Shown one piece after another: positions 1 through 11,780 of a stretch of DNA of 64,000 nt. Position 1 is the stretch's first letter; each line of letters opens with the position of its first letter. Position numbers and translations under genes: made by a program. Where the stretch lies: assembly GCA_016617855.1 (NCBI GenBank), contig JAECUM010016705.1, forward strand, positions 1-64,000, given 5' to 3'. Below the pieces are notes generated by a model, which made no database searches, was not told where the DNA came from, and saw only the letters and a list, made by a program, of their open reading frames with translations. This DNA is from Megalonaias nervosa. Its lineage: Eukaryota; Mollusca; Bivalvia; Unionida; Unionidae.

Positions 1-990
1 AGGAAGAACCTTCAAATCGCCACAAAGCTGCCACTGATGTTGGTGATAGTTTATGCATCTCAAAAGTTGTTTCATGTTTTCATAGGTTTCCTTCATATGG
101 ACTGCATGACCAACTGGAATTGTGAAACATTGCCATTATACAGCAAAACATATTTAAGACTCGTCATCGATGAATCAATGAACGTCTCCACTCATCTGGA
201 TAATGAACGATGTTGAGGGCTGCCATCACACTATCGATGTCGCTGCAGGCTACAAGATCACCTTCCATGAAAAAGAATGGGACAAGATCATTTGATGGTC
301 ACGGAACTTGAAAACGCTAACATCAACTGCCAGGTGATTCCACTGTTGTAGTCTGGAGCCCAACAGATCTATCTTACACTGGGATAGTTCCAAATCTCTG
401 ACAAGGTCATTCAGTTCACCTTGCGTTATGAGGTGTGATTCAGAGCAGGAGAATGAGAACAAAAATGGGTCATGTGACATCGATGGTTCAGGACTAGAAG
501 TTTCAGCCTATTCCGCTTCGTCGTCCGACTAATGCAAGAATGATTCTGGTCAATCAGGAACCGGCATCACGACGCGCAGTCCTTCTCCGTGGACTACTGG
601 GCGTATAGCTGATGGAATGTTTGGATAATGTACAGTTCACTTTTCTTCTTTGACACACCTTTCCCAACTGGATGCACCATGCAGAAGTAACAATTGCTGA
701 CATGATCTGTTGGCTCTCTCCAAATCATTGGCACTGCAAAAGGCATATATTTCCTTTTCCTGTTTAACCACTGGCGAAGATTTGTTGCACACGTGTTGCA
801 GCATATGTGTGGGGCCCACCTCTTGTCTTGATCTCCAATTCTGCAGCCAAATTAAAGGTGATAGACTTTTTTAACCATAGTGGTTATACTCTGCTTTTGC
901 GATGCAAAAGTCACTTCACCACAAACATAGCAGAAGTTATCGGCATTGTTCACACAAGTATGAGGCATATGTGCTCACTTTGGCTAAACA
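1..990 (-). pseudogene. Degraded repeat-family gene with cysteine-rich N-terminus
   Basis: Read on the minus strand, broken frames give a continuous protein-like signal. A metal-binding-looking N-terminus with CYVCGE and paired cysteines (about 990-780) is followed by a WREP motif (about 710-720) and a segment rich in ELNDLVRDLELS and LLGSRLQQWN (about 430-330). Stops and frameshifts separate the pieces, so this is not an intact gene. From memory this layout matches a high-copy ORF family of unknown function in invertebrate genomes, probably carried by a transposable element. No catalytic domain can be named. The copy runs off the left window edge. Family membership is moderate confidence; function unknown. 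Confidence 0.5.
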
Positions 991-1207
991 GAAATGTGTC
1001 CCTTTGCAAAATCAAACACTGACAAATAAGTTAGCACCACACTGTATGATTTCTAGAGCTGATATAGGTCATTTTGTTCAGCAGAGTGATGTAAGCCTAG
1101 TTATGATTGCATCATCCATGACTTCTAGGAATAACATGATACAGTTCATATGATGTATGACTCAATACCAGCTTCAGATTGCATCATTCATTGTTTTTTA
1201 TAACTAA

Positions 1208-1465
1208 TGTTGTTGTTGTTATTGTTGTAGGGCTTAACGCCATTTTTCAACACACGATAGGCTATACATGGCGGCCAGTATTAATGGTGTAGGAAGAAAC
1301 CGGGAAATACCCGGAAAGAACCACCGACCCACGAGAAGCTACTGGCAAGCTTTCTCACATATCCACATTCGCCGAATCCGAGACTCAAATCCACGCAGAC
1401 AGAGGTGAGATGGCAGTGATCCGTAAACGGAGAGCGCTTTAGACCACTCGGCCACTTGGGGCCCC
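1208..1465 (-). mobile_element. tRNA-derived SINE with target-site duplication
   Basis: The minus strand starts with a tRNA-like head: an A-box-like TGGCCGAGTGG (about 1442-1456) and a B-box-like GGATTTGAGTCTC (about 1378-1394). A conserved body follows, then a (CAA)n tail, seen as GTTGTTGTT at 1208-1228. The element is flanked by a 13-bp direct repeat TTTTTATAACTAA at 1195-1207 and 1466-1478, which is the expected target duplication of LINE-mediated insertion. The head resembles a class II (Ser/Leu-like) tRNA. RNA polymerase III transcription is inferred from the two boxes. Confidence 0.8.
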
Positions 1466-1478
1466 TTTTTATAACTAA

Positions 1479-3778
1479 CTTATCTTCCGCCTTTCCCAAG
1501 TCAAAGGTCGTATATACTGACCCAGTATAATGTCTTTGAAACTAGAGCCAATCAACAATTTTAAGCATTATTTTCGTTCTCAGTGACCCAAAATTAGTAA
1601 AGTTTGACTACATTTATTTCGGAAGCATTTTGGCTGTACACCAGATATATCACTGAGGCAAGAAACATTAGTAGACGCCACAGGAATGGCGGAAATGACC
1701 AAGCAAATGTAGAGGCATGCATTATGTTTTACTGCAAATTCCTCTTTTATGTAAAAATTATGAAGCTTCCATTAGTCCTAATTCTTTAGTAGGTATGGAG
1801 ATCTGTAATACAAGTCAATAATATCACATCTATGCTGAGTTTTTTTTGCTGTGTGAAAATTTACTTCAAACATAAGCAATATAATTAATCGTACTTAATA
1901 ATGTTATCTTTTAGTGAACTGCATCCCCGTTGACCTTTCTGGGATGTCATTCACAAATCGGAACATTCTACACCTTTTCTACTTAAAAATGAAACAACGC
2001 GGATATAGTCTTATACCATTTGTGGCTACGCTGAGAATTCCTTTCGAGTTCATGGCAATCTGTTGCGTTGGAAGGAGACAAAGAACATTGTCACATCTTT
2101 ATAGTGTCTTCTGCCGGAGACATCAACTAAATCCGTAAAATTTATGTGTATTCCTGCAAATACTTTAGTGTTTCTCTTTTGGCACTCTTGAAAAAGTATG
2201 AGTGATAGCACTGCAGTTGCGCAGAATCTTCATTCCCTATACATTCTATGAGGATTATCTGCCCCTGGTCTTGTGTGAGTAATTTCTTAATTAGCTTATC
2301 GATAACTCTGCTTGCAATTTCGATCGATAAAAGATAGTTCCACAAAGACTGGGGTATGAAATGCATAATTTCATGTAATCTCATACCCACAAAAGGAATA
2401 AGATACAGAAAACATGTTTCATGTTTCAGAACTCAGAATATTATTGGTTAAATGATGCTCACATCTTGAAGTTGGTTTATTTTTATTTTATTTCGAACAA
2501 TAAATGTGTAAAATCTGACACTTTTTAAACGTTTTTGTGCAAATGAGGGTGCACTAGGTTCAGACCCAATATTGTAACTATCAATTTGCCTAGCGAATAT
2601 GTTCCGCCTATTCACAATAACGCATAGAAATCGTGATCATTCTAGTAAAAAATATATAATGGAAACATATAACAGGTTAAATTTTTATAATTTATCACTT
2701 GCAGTTTTAAATTGATGCACACACTGAATGTTTAGTTGGACAAAGAACACAATTCAATAGTGACCAACGTGGAAACAAAAGAAAACAACAAGCAAAAGAA
2801 AAAAATCCTGCAGCTGTATAATGTCTTCGTATAGCGTTATATAGACTGACAGTGTTACAAAGACAATAGCAGTAATTTATTGACATGATACATTGTTCTA
2901 ACAACGATCAATAGGGTATTTCTGTACTAATATATCTTTTACCTTTTTATACTCTGATCAAATATGAATGAAGCAATTAGCTTACACCCAACGATATTCG
3001 ACCTCGGAAGAACACTCTTTATATAAAAAAGTAACTATGTAAGGTTGTCGATAACGTTCCAAACTCGCATAGGATCGATTGCATTGGTCGTTTAATATTT
3101 TGCAAGCACATTTATCGATAGGCTAATTATGAAACCACTCACGCAAGGCATCGGCAAGTAAATGTCATATTAGATAGAAGCAATGAGATAGGAGGATGCT
3201 AAGTAAACGAGGCACTATCACTCAAACCTTTCCAAAACAGAAAAACATTGAAGTAATTGTAGGATCACTCACGCTTTTGATAGATTCAGGCGATTCGCCT
3301 CCGGCAAAGTTTGACAGACAGATGGGACTATTTTCTTTTTGTCATGTAATCTAAAATCGTTCTCAGGTAGCCTACATCTGAGTTGCCTCTTTTTAAATAG
3401 AAAAGACCTTGGATGATTTGAGTGCTGACTACCGTAGCTGAACATCAACATGGATCTAATTCACCAGAAGATCACACTTTTAAGCGCATTTAATTATACT
3501 GTTTATGTTTGTAGCAAAGTTTCACACAACACAATATCATCAAATGAGGTAATATACTTTCACTTCTTATATTCATCAGATACGGTGTTTGGTCCCTAGT
3601 TTACCATGGGATACAGTTTATCATCATTAGTTTACCCTTAGTTACTGTATCGGACTTGGGTAACAATTATCACTTTCGGTTCAGTGCCCACAAATGTAAT
3701 CCCAGTCTATTTTAGAGCATTTTTTCCTATCTTATTTTGGTGGTATACAAGAGTTAGATATAATTATTGTTGGTATTG
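1479..3778. other. A/T-rich stretch without recognised gene
   Basis: Only short open frames are present, with no recognisable domain, splice pattern or repeat structure. Nothing further is supported here. Confidence 0.5.
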
Positions 3779-3786
3779 ATTTAAAG

Positions 3787-3945
3787 CATGGGTCTCAAAC
3801 TCAAACCTCCCTTAGGGCCGCATGAAGGCATTTTCGATGGCCCAAGGACTGAACCACTTTTGTTATCTCTCATGACCTTGTGACGCCAATAATTTTGCGG
3901 GCCACAGGATACGGCTTTTGGCGGGCCGCGTGTTTCAGTCCCATG
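3787..3945. mobile_element. hAT-type MITE with 8-bp target duplication
   Basis: This 159-bp non-coding element has imperfect 14-bp terminal inverted repeats: CATGGGTCTCAAAC on the left, with the right end reading CATGGGACTGAAAC in reverse complement. It is flanked by a perfect 8-bp direct repeat ATTTAAAG at 3779-3786 and 3946-3953. The interior holds GGGCCGC-type motifs. An 8-bp duplication is the signature of hAT transposases, so this is a non-autonomous hAT derivative. It has no coding capacity. Confidence 0.8.
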
Positions 3946-4309
3946 ATTTAAAGGCAATTGGCTATTCCTTAGAATTTGAGCATTATGCTGTGGTTGTCTG
4001 TATTTATTTCGATGACATTGTACAGAGAGTAACGGGACACTGATAATGATTCGGAAGTGAAATCCGTGACCCATTGCACGCTGCTTTGTTTGCAGTTCAA
4101 CCTCTAAGAAACTGTCGGATAACCTATCACAAAAATTGCACTGTGAATTCATCTTTGAAGCTATTTTATGATAAGATATTTTGTTATGTTGTGTATATTG
4201 ACTTTAAAATTAGAACGACAAAATTACAAATTTTAATGGTTTTTAAAAAATTAATTAAATTTAATCCACCCCCAAAAATGAAATGTACATATATAGTACA
4301 TGTCGGGGA

Positions 4310-6780
4310 TGATACTCATTATTAGCATCATGTATTTGTGTTCTTCCGTCGAGACAAGGACCACTTCAGTCATCCAATGCTTGAGGGGATCGATAGCTTT
4401 GTGGGTGCACAGGCGGTTAAAGAAGCCGATTTGCGCCCTGAATATTTTATTGCTTTGTGGACAGTGGATGGCAGCAACACAGATCGTGGGGTCACTGGTT
4501 CGCGCTTTCCCGGTATGCCTCCATTGTTTTGTTACGGATGTCCCTGTCCTGAGCAGTCTGTTCCCACGTGCCAGGGCTTATGCCAAAATCATTCATAGAC
4601 GTCTTCAGCATGTCCTTGTAGCATTTCCTCTGGCCTCCTTTGGATCGTTTTCCATGTTCTAGCTCGCCATAAAAGAGTCTTTTCGGAATCCGGTGGCCTG
4701 CCCATCGCCACTATGACTGCATCATGATGTTGTAGATACTGGGCAGGCCTGCTTGGACAAGGGCTCGGTATCCGGAATTCTGTCTTACCATTTGATGTTG
4801 AGGAGTCTTCCGAGGCAAGTTGTTTAGAAGAGGTTCAGCATCTTTGCATGGCGCTGGTATAATGTCCAGGTTTAGCAGGCATATAGTAGCGTTGGGATTA
4901 CTATCGTTCTGTATACCTTCAGCTTTTGTTACGTATAGACTCGTTCAAAAGTAACAAAAGAAAAGAGTGAAACCAACAAGCGTTGTAAGTTTTAACAAAA
5001 ATAATTTATTTCCCTAGAAAACACGGTGAAAAGGTGAAAATAGAAAATAGGACTTACAGTTTGTGAAGACAATCCAAACATTTATCCTAGTACTGAAAAA
5101 AATACAAGTCCTCTCACTAAATAATTTTAAATGAATCCAGGTTCGTATCTTGATGACGTTCCAAGATGGAGGATGATGACGTCAGGTGAAGTCTTTATAC
5201 GAATGTCTAGAGTTCCACGTTCAACCACAGCTTGTAATGTTTCAATTTAGAATAAATTTCCATCGAATGTCTTTGTCACTTGTATTGTTCTCCAGGGAAT
5301 AAAGTATTACATTCTAACAGATAGATGAACTTCTGAACAAGCTGTCATCTATGATAAAACATCTCGAGCTCCAAAGATGTAAAAATACAACTCTTTACGG
5401 CACTTAATAGAAATATATCCTTCTTCTTGAAGATATATTGTACGACTGAATATTTCACGGGGATTTGAGTATTTTTAAACTGAACCAAGACGTCATTTCA
5501 AGAGCGCACGATGAAACTCGTGTCTATTTCATCATCAAATAGCGCAGTAAACAATGCAATTTCACGTGGGCCAGGAAAATGACCTTGGCAATAACCAATC
5601 GTTTTCGCGTAGTGTTTACTCAATCGACAAACCACGGCAGTATAAAATCATGCTTATGCGAGTCATACTACGTTTTATATAAACATAACATCTCTTTCAA
5701 AAATATCAGATCCCGTGAAAATAATCATTACAATATAATGTAATGATACAAAAATAAAATAAAAAAAGAATTTAAAATTAACACACAAGTAATTAAATTA
5801 CATATTCGTCACACTTTGTAGACTAACGCCTCTTCTGTTCCGGACATTGGCGTATAGTCTGCCGAGGGCTGCGTTGGCCATTTCAATCCTGGCATTAGAA
5901 GTTAATCAAAGACGACGTTCTGGCAGAGAGTGCTGCCACAATAGCTGAACCTACTCATTGCACTCAGTTTGTGGCCTTTGATTGTGATGTTTGACTCAAC
6001 AAATGGTTTCCCTGGGACTGGCTGATATATTACGTCAGTTTTCTTTGTGCTGATCGTAAGGCCATAATTTGTGGAAGCGTCAGAGAACTGTCCCTCTTCC
6101 TAACTATCACATGGTCTATAAAATGTCAGTGCTTAGATCGGGGATGCATCCATGATTCCCTGTTGCACATAGGGTGGCGGACGACAGTGTTGGTAATGAG
6201 CAGTTCATGCTCTTCGCAGGTCTGAAGCAATAGAGGACTATTGCTGTTGGAGCAGCCGACGCCATACATTCTAATGACCCAGTCCCAGAAATGTTGTCAG
6301 AGCCCACTCTTGCTTAGAGGTCACCAAGAATAATGACAAACAGTGGTTATGATGGTGAGAAGATCTTCACAGAATTTGTCCTTTACCTCTTCAGGGTTGG
6401 TCATGGTTGGAGCGTAAGCACTGAAGAACGGGACATGATTTCTTCCAGTCGACAGCAGTTTCATGGTGATAAGCTAGCTTGGTTACAACCATTGACTTCA
6501 CTGCAGCGCCGACTCCAGCTTCACGTCGCTCTTCACTTCCTCTTCCGCTCCAAATGAATGTGTAGCCAGCGCCCTTTCACAAAGTTCGCCCTCTCCTGCA
6601 AGCCGGGTTAACTCAAGGGTCCAATGTCGATATTGTATTTGGCAAACTCTCTACCAATAAAAGCAGTTCTCCTCTATGGTCAGTCAGCATAATTTCTGTC
6701 CAAAAATGTGAGCATGTTCCATGCGCCGACGGTAAGATGAAAGATCCTCATCTTTTTCTTTTTAGTGTTTCGACCGTTGA
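4310..6780 (-). mobile_element. LINE fragment: endonuclease and C-terminal reverse-transcriptase remnants
   Basis: The 5' part of the minus strand (about 6760-6100) reads as a broken apurinic-type endonuclease: a WNM start, AYAPTMTNPEEVKDKFCEDL, then a segment ending near IPDLSTDIL. After about 6060 the frame jumps to the end of the reverse transcriptase (ISTKKTDVIYQPVPGKP, about 6050-5990), so the catalytic palm is deleted. The C-terminal tail follows at about 4920-4310 (RLFYGELEHGKRSKGGQRK). Numerous stops and frameshifts make it non-functional. A solo LTR interrupts it at 4927-5813. Clade assignment (RTE/CR1-like) is tentative; being a LINE is well supported. Confidence 0.75.
4927..5813 (-). 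mobile_element. Solo LTR nested in the LINE
   Basis: The LINE reading frame is cut by 887 bp of unrelated sequence. On the minus strand the insert begins TGTGACG and ends CGTAACA, a near-perfect short inverted repeat of the TG...CA type used by LTR retrotransposons. The flanks carry a 4-bp direct repeat, CTTT at 4923-4926 and 5814-5817, and removing the insert rejoins the LINE reading direction. Inside are a TATA-like TTATATAAAA and a late AATAAA, as expected of an LTR promoter and polyadenylation region. No internal retroviral genes are present. A Ty3/gypsy origin is inferred from the terminal sequence. Confidence 0.7.
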
Positions 6781-8049
6781 TATAGGATCCCTATCAGTCG
6801 CGGTTTGCTGGCTAGGGAAAGATTGAGCAGGCAATTTTTAAACTTTTCTAGACCTTTCCCCATGCCATGTAGGTGAGAAATGAGAATCCTGAAAAGGACT
6901 TCTCAGTTGTTCAGGGGGCTGCCGAACTCCATTTCTGATCCGTGTCAGTGAGGATCGACCATATGGCCTGAGCCACCTGTGTGCAGCTTTATAGCTAAGG
7001 CTGTAGCCACACCTGCCGCTTCTTCATTCTTCTGTCGCCACATGACATTGGGGGGAAAGATGACCAAGTGATTTGCGTGAATGACTTGGTTTAAACTGAG
7101 AACCTCACTCTCTCATCGAAGACCATCTAGATCCAGTGGAAAGACAAGGTCAAGATGGCTGGAGATAGACTCGGATGCAGTAGATGACCATGGACATCTT
7201 ATGTGCCTCGACATGCTCTATGAGCTCCATAACGCATTGCTGGGAATCGCCTTTCTGCCCGTTGAATAACCTATCGGTTTCCTTGGCGCAGTCCGCCGAA
7301 TCTAGTCTTCGCATGCTTAGGTGGCAAGCCCTAGCTCACCGAGGGTTTAAGACCCGTCAGCTACCCTCACCTGGTTTAGACCGCCAGTCGAAACGGTTTA
7401 CCGTGGTGTGGCTGCTGATCATGTTACAGCTTCTTGGAGCCACAGGCGAGAGCTGGGTGCAAGTGGAGACCGAAGGTGGACAAGCTACCCCCGAAGAGGC
7501 ACGACTATTCCCCACTAGAGGTGGTACCCATTCAATACACTCCCATACACCCTATACATTACCATGTATGTATTCCTACACAATAAATAACCGGCAAGGT
7601 GGATATTTGCGAAATTCTCTAAGAGGAAGTATCTTCCAAAGTCTAAATGAGGTCTTTATTCAAAACACACGAAGACAGTTTTCTAGTTGATATTGTGCCT
7701 TTATGTCATTTATGCTCCATGCATTTATTATAGGTCCAAGCAGTTTATTTATGTGTTTATGATGGAGTGACTTTATAAGCAACACGTATCTGCTTGTATG
7801 GATTTTAGTAATTGTTTATAAACATTATTATATGGTCCTTAATGAGAGGATAGAGATGAAAACTTTATTGAAGTGCCTTACTCACGCTGTCCATTGTAAA
7901 CTATCAGAGAACGAAAACTCTCAAATAGAAATATAGGTCATAGTGATAAAAGAGACTTTCCCTATTCTACGTACCATTGGAAATACGAAAACAGCAAAAC
8001 GGAGTACGTTTAGCACAAAATATATTCCTTTTAATTTTCAGTTTTCTTC
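6781..8049. other. Non-coding region with no supported gene
   Basis: A 168-codon open frame on the plus strand (7184-7690) has no recognisable domain and lies next to the LINE's 5' side. It is best read as chance openness of LINE-adjacent sequence. No promoter, splice or repeat structure is evident. Confidence 0.4.
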
Positions 8050-8932
8050 AGGCACTGATTGACAAAGTATGACATTGTGGCATAAGCTGATATCCCATTC
8101 TAATGAACCATTTTACCAGGCACTGATTGACAAAATATGACATTGTGGCATAAGCTGATATCCCATTCTAATGAACCATTTTACCAGGCACTGATTGACG
8201 AAGTATGACATTGTGGCATAAGCTGATATCCCATTCTAATGAACCATTTTACCAGGCACTGATTGACGAAGTTTGACATTGTGGCATAAGCTGATATCCC
8301 ATTCTAATGAACCATTTTACCAGGCACTGATTGACGAAGTATGACATTGTGGCATAAGCTGATATCCCATTCTAATGAACCATTTTACCAGGCACTGATT
8401 GACAAAGTATGACATTGTGGCATAAGCTGATATCCCATTCTAATGAACCATTTTACCAGGCACTGATTGACGAAGTATGACATTGTGGCATAAGCTGATA
8501 TCCCATTCTAATGGACCATTTTACCAGGCACTGATTGACGAAGTATGACATTGTGGCATAAGCTGATATCCCATTCTAATGAACCATTTTACCAGGCACT
8601 GATTGACAAAGTATGACATTGTGGCATAAGCTGATATCCCATTCTAATGAACCATTTTACCAGGCACTGATTGACAAAGTATGACATTGTGAAATACGCT
8701 GATATCCCATTCTAATGAACCATTTTACCAGGCACTGATTGACGAAGTATGACATTGTGGCATAAACTGATATCCCATTCTAATGAACCATTTTACCAGG
8801 CACTGATTGACAAAGTATGACATTGTGGCATAAACTGATATCCCATTCTAATGAACCATTTTACCAGGCACTGATTGACAAAGTATGACATTGTGACATA
8901 AGCTGATATCCCATTCTAATGAACCATTTTAC
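8050..8932. repeat. 68-bp satellite, 13 tandem copies
   Basis: Thirteen head-to-tail copies start at 8050 and recur every 68 bp (8118, 8186, 8254 and so on up to 8866). Each begins AGGCACTGATTGAC and ends GAACCATTTTACC. Copies differ at only a few bases, for example CAAAGTATG versus CGAAGTATG, so the array is young or homogenised. It contains no open coding frame. A single diverged relative is visible near 9262-9305 in the adjacent duplication. Confidence 0.97.
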
Positions 8933-8949
8933 TTTATGCACTATTAATT

Positions 8950-9600
8950 ACTAATAATAATTGTTAACCGACACTCTAAACATTACACAAGAAATATTCA
9001 AACAGATTATTTGAATTTAACTTTGTACAACTGATTTTAATATGGTTACATATGTCACATGAGCAAATGTCCATATATTTTAGAATGTTCGGGGATCAGA
9101 TGTTCACATTTAGTATAGGATCTCATTATACCTATAGTTGATCTGCAAGACTGTATGTATCTCGCTGTATGCACTGAAAATATCACAAAATTGTATTTCC
9201 ATCATGAATTTGCTTATGTGTGGTAGTCTATTTTAATTTTGTTCTTTGACTGAGTGCCGTATTGCAGCATCAGCTAATATCACATTCCAATGAACCATTC
9301 AACTTAATAACTGTTAACCAGCACTCTTAAAAATACACTAGAAATGTTCAAACAGATCATTTGAATTATGTTTGCAGAGATGTTCTTAATAAGTACAGGC
9401 TACGTGTTCCACATATGCAAATGTCCATCCTTGTTTGTAAGTTTTGTTTATACATTTTGGGGATCAGAATTTCCCATTTAGGTCATGATATAAGATATAT
9501 TGGTACCTATAGCTGATCTATGAGTCACATAATTGAATGTATTCTTTTAATTAATAATTAAATGTTGCTTTTGTCATGAATAAGCTTACTTGTGGTAATA
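8950..9600. repeat. Two diverged tandem copies of about 340 bp
   Basis: The block after the satellite (about 8955-9230) and the block at about 9300-9590 share ordered matching segments. Examples are TTCAAACAGAT then ATTTGAATT, GCAAATGTCCAT, GGGGATCAGA, and ACCTATAG then TGATCT. The second copy has indels. The satellite unit's GATATCCCATTCTAATGAACC also recurs, altered, at the junction. This looks like an older duplication from which the 68-bp array may have expanded. Confidence 0.7.
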
Positions 9601-10254
9601 CATTTAATTTAATACATTGTCACCTAACATCCCCGTATACTGGTATGCCCTAATTGTTGCACAAATGTTCAGACCTCACCATACCCTCATTGCCTTAAAC
9701 TTTAGGATAGATAGTGTACCTTATTAGGTATTTAACCTGTAAATAGTTCAGCATAATCTGATCAACGCACTTCTAGAAAACTCATATATCTTTTACATGA
9801 ATAGTGACTTTAATACATGCCCACTGCTTCACATTTCTGAGTGTACTATGTCAAGTACTATGCTCTTTTTCCTCCTTATCCTCCTTTTCTTCTTTTTCCA
9901 TTTTGATCAGTAACTTTAGTCTTTCTTTGGCTCTTCATAAATTGTTGATTTCCATCTTTACACGATGGGGGTTATAACACCCATACTCTACTCTCATCAA
10001 CATTTCCTATACCACTCCCAAATCGTCTAATACTTCCTGCAACTTGTTCATTTTCTCTACGATGTTGCTGGCCAATTCTTTTGTTCAATGTTGAATGCCG
10101 CGATTGACAAACGCTCCACATTATATGTCTCAAGCACAGACGTGAAGGAAAACATCCACTCTCACCAACTACCCATATCACCTACCAAACAATTTACAGT
10201 GATATGAATGCTAACCTACAATAAATTTTTATTCAAAATAACACAATAATACCA

Positions 10255-10735
10255 AACTTTTTGTGTTTAGGGACATGTGTTTTTGTTAAGGGAAAAGGAC
10301 ATACACACATAAACACACAAACGTACACGTGCACACACACACACGCGAACACACAAACACTATTTTTTTGTTTAGGGACAAGGTTTTTTCGTTAAGAAAA
10401 AAACACACAAACGTACGCGCACGCACACAAACACAAACAAAAATATACAAACCTACGCGCAGTCACACAAACACACACACACAAACGTACGCGTGCACAC
10501 ATACAAACACACACACACACACACACACAAACACTATTTTTTGTGTTTAGGGACAAGATTTTTTTGTGAAGGAAAACACACACACACGCGTACCAGCACT
10601 CACACAAACACAAAAAAATGCACACACAAACGTACGAGAGCACACATACACATACACACACAAACACAGAAACGTACGCGCGTACACATACACACACAAA
10701 TAAAACAACACACTCACACAAACACACACAATTAT
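10255..10735. repeat. CA-rich repeat with conserved embedded spacers
   Basis: (CA)n tracts carrying ACGTACGCG variants alternate with a conserved spacer, roughly TTTTTGTGTTTAGGGACA then TTTTTGTTAAGGAAAA. It occurs three times (about 10258-10300, 10363-10410, 10536-10580). The open frames here on both strands (T/H-rich, and V/C-rich on the reverse) are by-products of the dinucleotide repeat. Confidence 0.85.
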
Positions 10736-10753
10736 ATGATTGGCAGCTTGATC

Positions 10754-10796
10754 AGTCTCTCTTTTCTAGAGATCTGGTTAGCCCTGAGAAGGGCAG
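10754..10796 (-). terminator. Histone-type mRNA 3'-processing signal (gene B)
   Basis: On the minus strand a stem GCCCT/AGGGC closes a four-base TCTC loop (10776-10796). It is followed by an A-rich cleavage-like segment and then a purine-rich AGAAAAGAGAGACT (10754-10767), which would pair with the 5' end of U7 snRNA. This order, stem-loop then histone downstream element, is that of replication-dependent histone mRNAs. It lies shortly after the end of small gene B. Two similar signals occur at 12921-12961 and 33271-33309. Confidence 0.6.
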
Positions 10797-10824
10797 TTTT
10801 TTTAAACTTCAGATGCACTTGGTT

Positions 10825-11336
10825 AAAGGTGATACCTCCCAGGTTGGGTACCACAGACACATCGCCGACTCTAGTCTTGTTCCCAATTTATGTGTGTGGG
10901 TGGAAGCGCGGAGGCAGCTTTAGTGGTTATCCAATTCCTCCGTTTGAGGGATAGTGAACACTACTTGTTCTTGCCTCCTTCTTCTATTCTGCACCGGTGG
11001 ATGTTCTGGTCGCTGAGGCTCCCATTCTTGTCTCGGCCTCTCCAGTATTTCTTCCCAATTTTCGATCTCAGGGATCACGGCTGTCTGTGCTGGTAGTGGC
11101 TGTGGTACTTGGCGTTGTGGAGGTGTACTCACCATGGGTTTCACCTCACAACTTGCTCTAAGGATGAGGTGAGACAGGATTGTGCTCTTCTCTTCCTTTT
11201 TCTTCTCCTCCTCCTCTTCTTCAATTCTGGCTTTATCCTCTGGATCGCCTCCATAGCCAGCTCATCCAGGAGTCATCTGCCATACTCCAAGTGCATCTGA
11301 AGCTCCAACAGTTTGCTGATTCTGCTCAGCTTTGAA
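10825..11336 (-). pseudogene. Small coiled-coil gene B, frameshifted
   Basis: Minus-strand frames between a TATA box at 11380-11389 and a histone-type 3' signal at 10754-10796 give three pieces. The first is a leucine-rich start (LSRISKLLELQ), the second a helical stretch (LLDELAMEAIQRIKPEL) passing into E/K-rich coiled coil. The third is an open 74-codon P/Q/E-rich tail (10920-11144; PQRQVPQPLPAQ). Frameshifts and stops separate them. The order matches gene A at 12988-13335, so both are copies of one small family. No enzyme domain is visible. Function is unknown; structural or nucleic-acid-associated roles are guesses. Confidence 0.45.
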
Positions 11337-11379
11337 TGTTTACGAGTCAACGATGGGTAGCCAGACGGACGAACGCTAC

Positions 11380-11389
11380 GATTTATATG
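11380..11389 (-). promoter_or_regulatory. TATA box upstream of gene B
   Basis: On the minus strand CATATAAATC lies about 30 bp upstream of CGTTCGTCCG and about 50 bp upstream of a CCATCGTTGACTC leader. The same leader is seen before gene A (near 13360) and before the ORF at 18793, where CATAAAAAAG takes the TATA position. The conserved spacing supports a real core promoter. Confidence 0.5.
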
Positions 11390-11458
11390 CCTAAAGCACG
11401 CACATGAAGGAAAAAAACCTCCTTACACAAAAACTAACAATGAATGAATAAAGGATTT

Positions 11459-11780
11459 AAGTCGCATGTGCCATATAAGAGCTTTCGCGACTGGTTAATT
11501 CTCGAGAGTCGAGATTTTTAATTGGTCGGGATTGTAGGAATGGTGCCATTACAATCCCGCGTTTATGTGCGATGGTCGCACTTCTTGGTTATATAAACGA
11601 ACAATACCTACTCCACCATCAATAGCATATGATGATGATAAAGAATTCTAGTCGCATATGAAACCCAATGTTCTTTCGCGACTTGTTAATTCCCGAAAGT
11701 CGGGATATTTAATTGGTCGTGGTTGTCGGTATGGTGCCACAACAGCCACGCATTTATGTACGATGGCCGTACTTCTCAAT
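11459..11780. repeat. Two tandem copies of a promoter-like repeat
   Basis: Blocks at 11459-11600 and 11651-11780 share ordered elements: GTCGCAT, then TTTCGCGACT, TTAATTC and GAAAGTCG- or GAGAGTCG-like sequence. After these come TTTAATTGGTCG, TATGGTGCCA-like sequence and TTTATGT(G/A)CGATGG. The first is followed by TTATATAAA (11588) in plus orientation. A third, more diverged copy is at 13388-13522. Internal inverted repeats around CGCGAC suggest protein-binding or hairpin potential. They border the small genes A and B, so a regulatory role is inferred. Confidence 0.55.

Noticed and set aside
7184..7690. 168-residue plus-strand protein
   Set aside because: No domain, no promoter or splice support; likely chance openness in LINE-adjacent sequence.
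8050..8932. CRISPR-like array
   Set aside because: Repeats are contiguous 68-bp units without variable spacers, in a eukaryotic context; it is a satellite.
10329..10954. Thr/His- or Val/Cys-rich proteins
   Set aside because: They are translations of a CA/GT microsatellite block.
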